A stretch of 36,909 bases of DNA from positions 1 to 36,909 of the forward strand of contig DATEDP010000056.1 in the NCBI GenBank assembly GCA_035281585.1, in the 5' to 3' direction. The position numbers and the translations under genes are program-made. Within the stretch, counting starts at the first letter, position 1; each line of letters starts with the position of its first letter. Under the pieces are notes generated by a model. That model worked only from the letters and a program-made list of their open reading frames with translations, was not told the origin of the DNA and did no database searches. Of this stretch, positions 34,971 through 36,909 are shown in pieces. Source of the stretch: a bacterium (GTDB lineage: Bacteria; UBA10199; DSSB01).

Positions 34971-36040
34971 AGAAAGTGCAGAGAAAAAAGAAGATCCGGG
35001 CGCTCGGTGTCATCACCGGCGGCGGCGACTGTCCGGGCCTCAACGCCGCGATCCGGGCGGTGGCCAAGCGAGCCGAGCTCGAAGGTGTGCCGGTTTACGG
35101 CGTCCGGGAGGGCTTTCGCGGTCTCTATGAAGGCCGCATGAGCCGGCTCAAGCCGATCGAGGTTTCGGGCATCGTCGCCCGCGGCGGCACCATCCTCGGC
35201 ACTTCCCGCTTCAATCCGCTCAAGGCTCCCGATTCGGTGAAGAGGATGCGCCACCACCTCAAGCGCCGGCACATCGACGTCCTCATCAACATCGGCGGCG
35301 AAGGGACGATGCGGCTCTCCCACGAGCTCGACCTCAAGGGCATTCCCTGCATCGGAGTCCCCAAGACCATCGACAACGACGTTTGGGGAACCGACTACAC
35401 CTTCGGCTTCGACACCGCAGTCAGCATCGCCACCGAGGCCATCGACCGCCTCCACACCAATGCCGAATCCCACAACCGGGTGATGATCGTCGAGGTGATG
35501 GGCCGCCACGCCGGTTGGATCGCGACTTACGCCGGGATCGCCGGCGGCGCCGACGCGATCCTGATTCCCGAGAAGATCTTTCCCTTGAGCCGCTTGATCG
35601 GCATCATCCGCAAGCGCGAGCGGATCGGCAAGCGCTTCAGCATCATCGTGGTCAGCGAGGACGCCCGGATCCTGGCCGACATCGGCCGGGCCAAGGCCGA
35701 GATGCTCCACACTCCGATGCATCACGACGAGTACGGCAACCTCAAGCTCGGCGGCATTTCCCATCTCCTCGAGCGGGAATTGCGCCGCCACCTCGACATG
35801 GAAATCCGCTCGACCGTGCTGGGCTACATCCAGCGCGGCGGCAGCCCCACCGCCTACGACCGGGTCTTGGCCAGCCGGCTCGGCGTGGCCGCGGTCGAGC
35901 TGGCCCTTCACGGCAAGACCGGGCGGATGGTGGCGCTGCAAGGCAAGAAGATCGCTTCTCTGCCCTTTGCCCAGGTGGTGAAAAAGCTGAAGGGAGTCGA
36001 CGAGGAGATTTACCGAGTCGGCGAGGTGTTCTTCGGTTAA
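34967..36040 (+). CDS. pfkA: 6-phosphofructokinase (ATP-type, group III-like)
   Basis: Phosphorylates fructose 6-phosphate in glycolysis. The 357-residue protein has GVITGGGDCPGLNAAIR, GGTILGTSR, INIGGEGTMRLS, GVPKTIDNDVWGTDYTFGFDTA, VEVMGRHAGWIA and GYIQRGGSPTAYDRVLASRLG. At the position of E. coli Gly104 it keeps Gly (Gly113), the residue linked to ATP use, while Lys133 replaces Gly124, a residue otherwise linked to PPi use. This mix is known from group III ATP-PFKs of actinobacteria, so ATP is the likely donor. I start at the ATG at 34967, which overlaps the regulator stop (ATGA); an in-frame TTG at 34937 is less likely. The stop TAA overlaps the convergent stop of the next gene. Confidence 0.94.
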   Translation: MKKVQRKKKIRALGVITGGGDCPGLNAAIRAVAKRAELEGVPVYGVREGFRGLYEGRMSRLKPIEVSGIVARGGTILGTSRFNPLKAPDSVKRMRHHLKRRHIDVLINIGGEGTMRLSHELDLKGIPCIGVPKTIDNDVWGTDYTFGFDTAVSIATEAIDRLHTNAESHNRVMIVEVMGRHAGWIATYAGIAGGADAILIPEKIFPLSRLIGIIRKRERIGKRFSIIVVSEDARILADIGRAKAEMLHTPMHHDEYGNLKLGGISHLLERELRRHLDMEIRSTVLGYIQRGGSPTAYDRVLASRLGVAAVELALHGKTGRMVALQGKKIASLPFAQVVKKLKGVDEEIYRVGEVFFG

Positions 36041-36909
36041 GTTTCGGAGCCGGCATTCTCCGAGGCCTTGCGGCCGGCCCTTTCGATGTGAGCGGTGCAA
36101 ATCGGGCTATCCAACAAGGCCTTCGAAAACTCGATCGCCCGCTGGACCAAAGCCTTGGCGCCGTTATGGAGCGAGGCGCTGCCTTTGACGAATTCCATGT
36201 TCCGCTCCATCTTCTCGGCCTCCCAGCCCAGCGAATGCCCAATAAAAGGAAAAGGTGGGAAGAGAAAGCCCAGCTCGGCGAAGAAGCCGAGCATCTGGCC
36301 GGCCACCATTTGGACGTTGTCCTGGCCGCCGGTGATGATGAAAGAGGCGACCTTGTTTTGGATGAGGACCCGGTTGTTGATGGTGATTTGATTTTGGATG
36401 CAGTTCATCCGCTCCACCATCTTGTAGTAGAGCCCGCTGGCCGCGCCCCAGCGGATCGGCGTGGCCACCAGAAAGACGTCGGCCCAGTGGATCATCGCTT
36501 CGTAGATTTCGCGCATCTCGTCGTCGCGGTCGCCGCGGGTGATCGTGCAAGGCCAGATGCAAGCCTCGGCGGCCTTGGAGTAATAGCCTTCGCAGGGCCG
36601 GACCTTCATTTCGCGGACGCGCAGGAGCTTGGTTTCGGCGCCGAGCTCGTCGCGGGCGTGGTCGAGGGCGGTCTGGAGCAAATCCTCGGAAGTGGAATAA
36701 CGGGGATGGGACAAAGTCATCATCGTCGTCGAGATTCCGGCGACTCGGATCGGCCCCTCTTCCCGTCGGATCGGCCGGTTCAATCCGCTGTGGGACTCGG
36801 GCAGGGGCTTGCCCTTTTTGACCGGATCGGGATTCAGCAGGAGCCGGCCGCCTTCGACCTTCACTTCATAGACCGGAACGCCGATCTCGAAATTTTCGTT
36901 GAAGCGGTG
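36037..36909 (-). CDS. FMN reductase/iron-sulfur flavoprotein-like gene, 5' end cut off
   Basis: The frame is open to the right edge without a stop, so the start is outside the window. The 290 residues present begin HRFNENFEIG, VPVYEVKVEGGRLLLNPDP, which looks like the final strands of a Rieske [2Fe-2S] domain (HxxRF...YxVxVExGxLLL). A linker leads to a flavodoxin-fold NAD(P)H-dependent FMN reductase domain: RVAGISTTMMTLSHPRYSTSE at the phosphate-binding start, FLVATPIRWGAASGLYYKMVER, and SFIITGGQDNVQMVAGQ. Cysteines in RPCEGYYSKAAEACIWPC could hold an Fe-S cluster as in Isf proteins. An internal GTG at 36864 lacks a ribosome binding site and would split the first domain. Overlapping TTAA forms the stops of this gene and pfkA. 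Confidence 0.75.
   Translation of the reverse strand, partial: HRFNENFEIGVPVYEVKVEGGRLLLNPDPVKKGKPLPESHSGLNRPIRREEGPIRVAGISTTMMTLSHPRYSTSEDLLQTALDHARDELGAETKLLRVREMKVRPCEGYYSKAAEACIWPCTITRGDRDDEMREIYEAMIHWADVFLVATPIRWGAASGLYYKMVERMNCIQNQITINNRVLIQNKVASFIITGGQDNVQMVAGQMLGFFAELGFLFPPFPFIGHSLGWEAEKMERNMEFVKGSASLHNGAKALVQRAIEFSKALLDSPICTAHIERAGRKASENAGSET

Overview
The window is a GC-rich, gene-dense piece of chromosome from a Gram-negative bacterium, probably of a deltaproteobacteria-like lineage. The pointers are an EMO/HdrD-type membrane Fe-S oxidoreductase, an LpxH-like phosphoesterase, Cys-containing C-terminal sorting tails resembling MYXO-CTERM, and many short palindromic intergenic repeats. 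The lineage is an inference; no rRNA or tRNA gene was found to anchor it. Most genes are conserved core genes, largely on the minus strand.

Layout. 54-2042 (+): a membrane Fe-S oxidoreductase with its 3' end at a palindromic repeat. 4513-2152 (-): pgsA, a metallophosphoesterase and lipB. 4676-5383 (+): a secreted CsgG-like protein with a clear terminator. 13500-5583 (-): guaB, guaA, dnaE and hflX, with repeat sequences between guaB, guaA and dnaE. 16223-13598 (-): two exported proteins with Pro-Thr linkers and near-identical C-terminal sorting tails, each followed by a terminator. 16335-20422: a PMT/GT39-like mannosyltransferase, a polyprenyl-phosphate-mannose synthase-like GT2 and a large STT3/AglB-like membrane protein. 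33689-20570 (-): nadE, rsmI, then the rimP-nusA-infB-ylxP-rbfA-truB-rpsO-pnp translation/RNA cluster continuing into dut, cdd and a YfgM-like TPR protein. 33711-36909: an unknown membrane protein divergent from a SufR-like Fe-S regulator, which is ATGA-coupled to pfkA; then the 3' part of an FMN-reductase gene running off the right edge.

Two things stand out. First, 13.6-20.4 kb combines two surface proteins carrying Pro-Thr linkers (plausible O-mannosylation targets) with a lipid-linked mannose donor synthase, a PMT-like transferase and an STT3-like protein whose WWDYG region is altered. I propose, as inference, a surface-protein glycosylation and sorting locus. Second, at least four families of palindromic repeats sit flush against genes and have altered gene ends: they supply the last residues and stop of lipB, the stop codon of rbfA and apparently the Shine-Dalgarno of dnaE.

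Other points of interest are a probable CTG start for hflX, loss of metal ligands in the DnaE PHP domain, a long rpsO-pnp hairpin, a terminator-like attenuator before rimP, and tandem GTTTAAAC palindromes before the SufR-like gene. No CRISPR array, prophage, transposase gene, rRNA or tRNA gene was seen. The only stretch over 300 bases without a gene (31074-31386) holds the rimP leader and a repeat.
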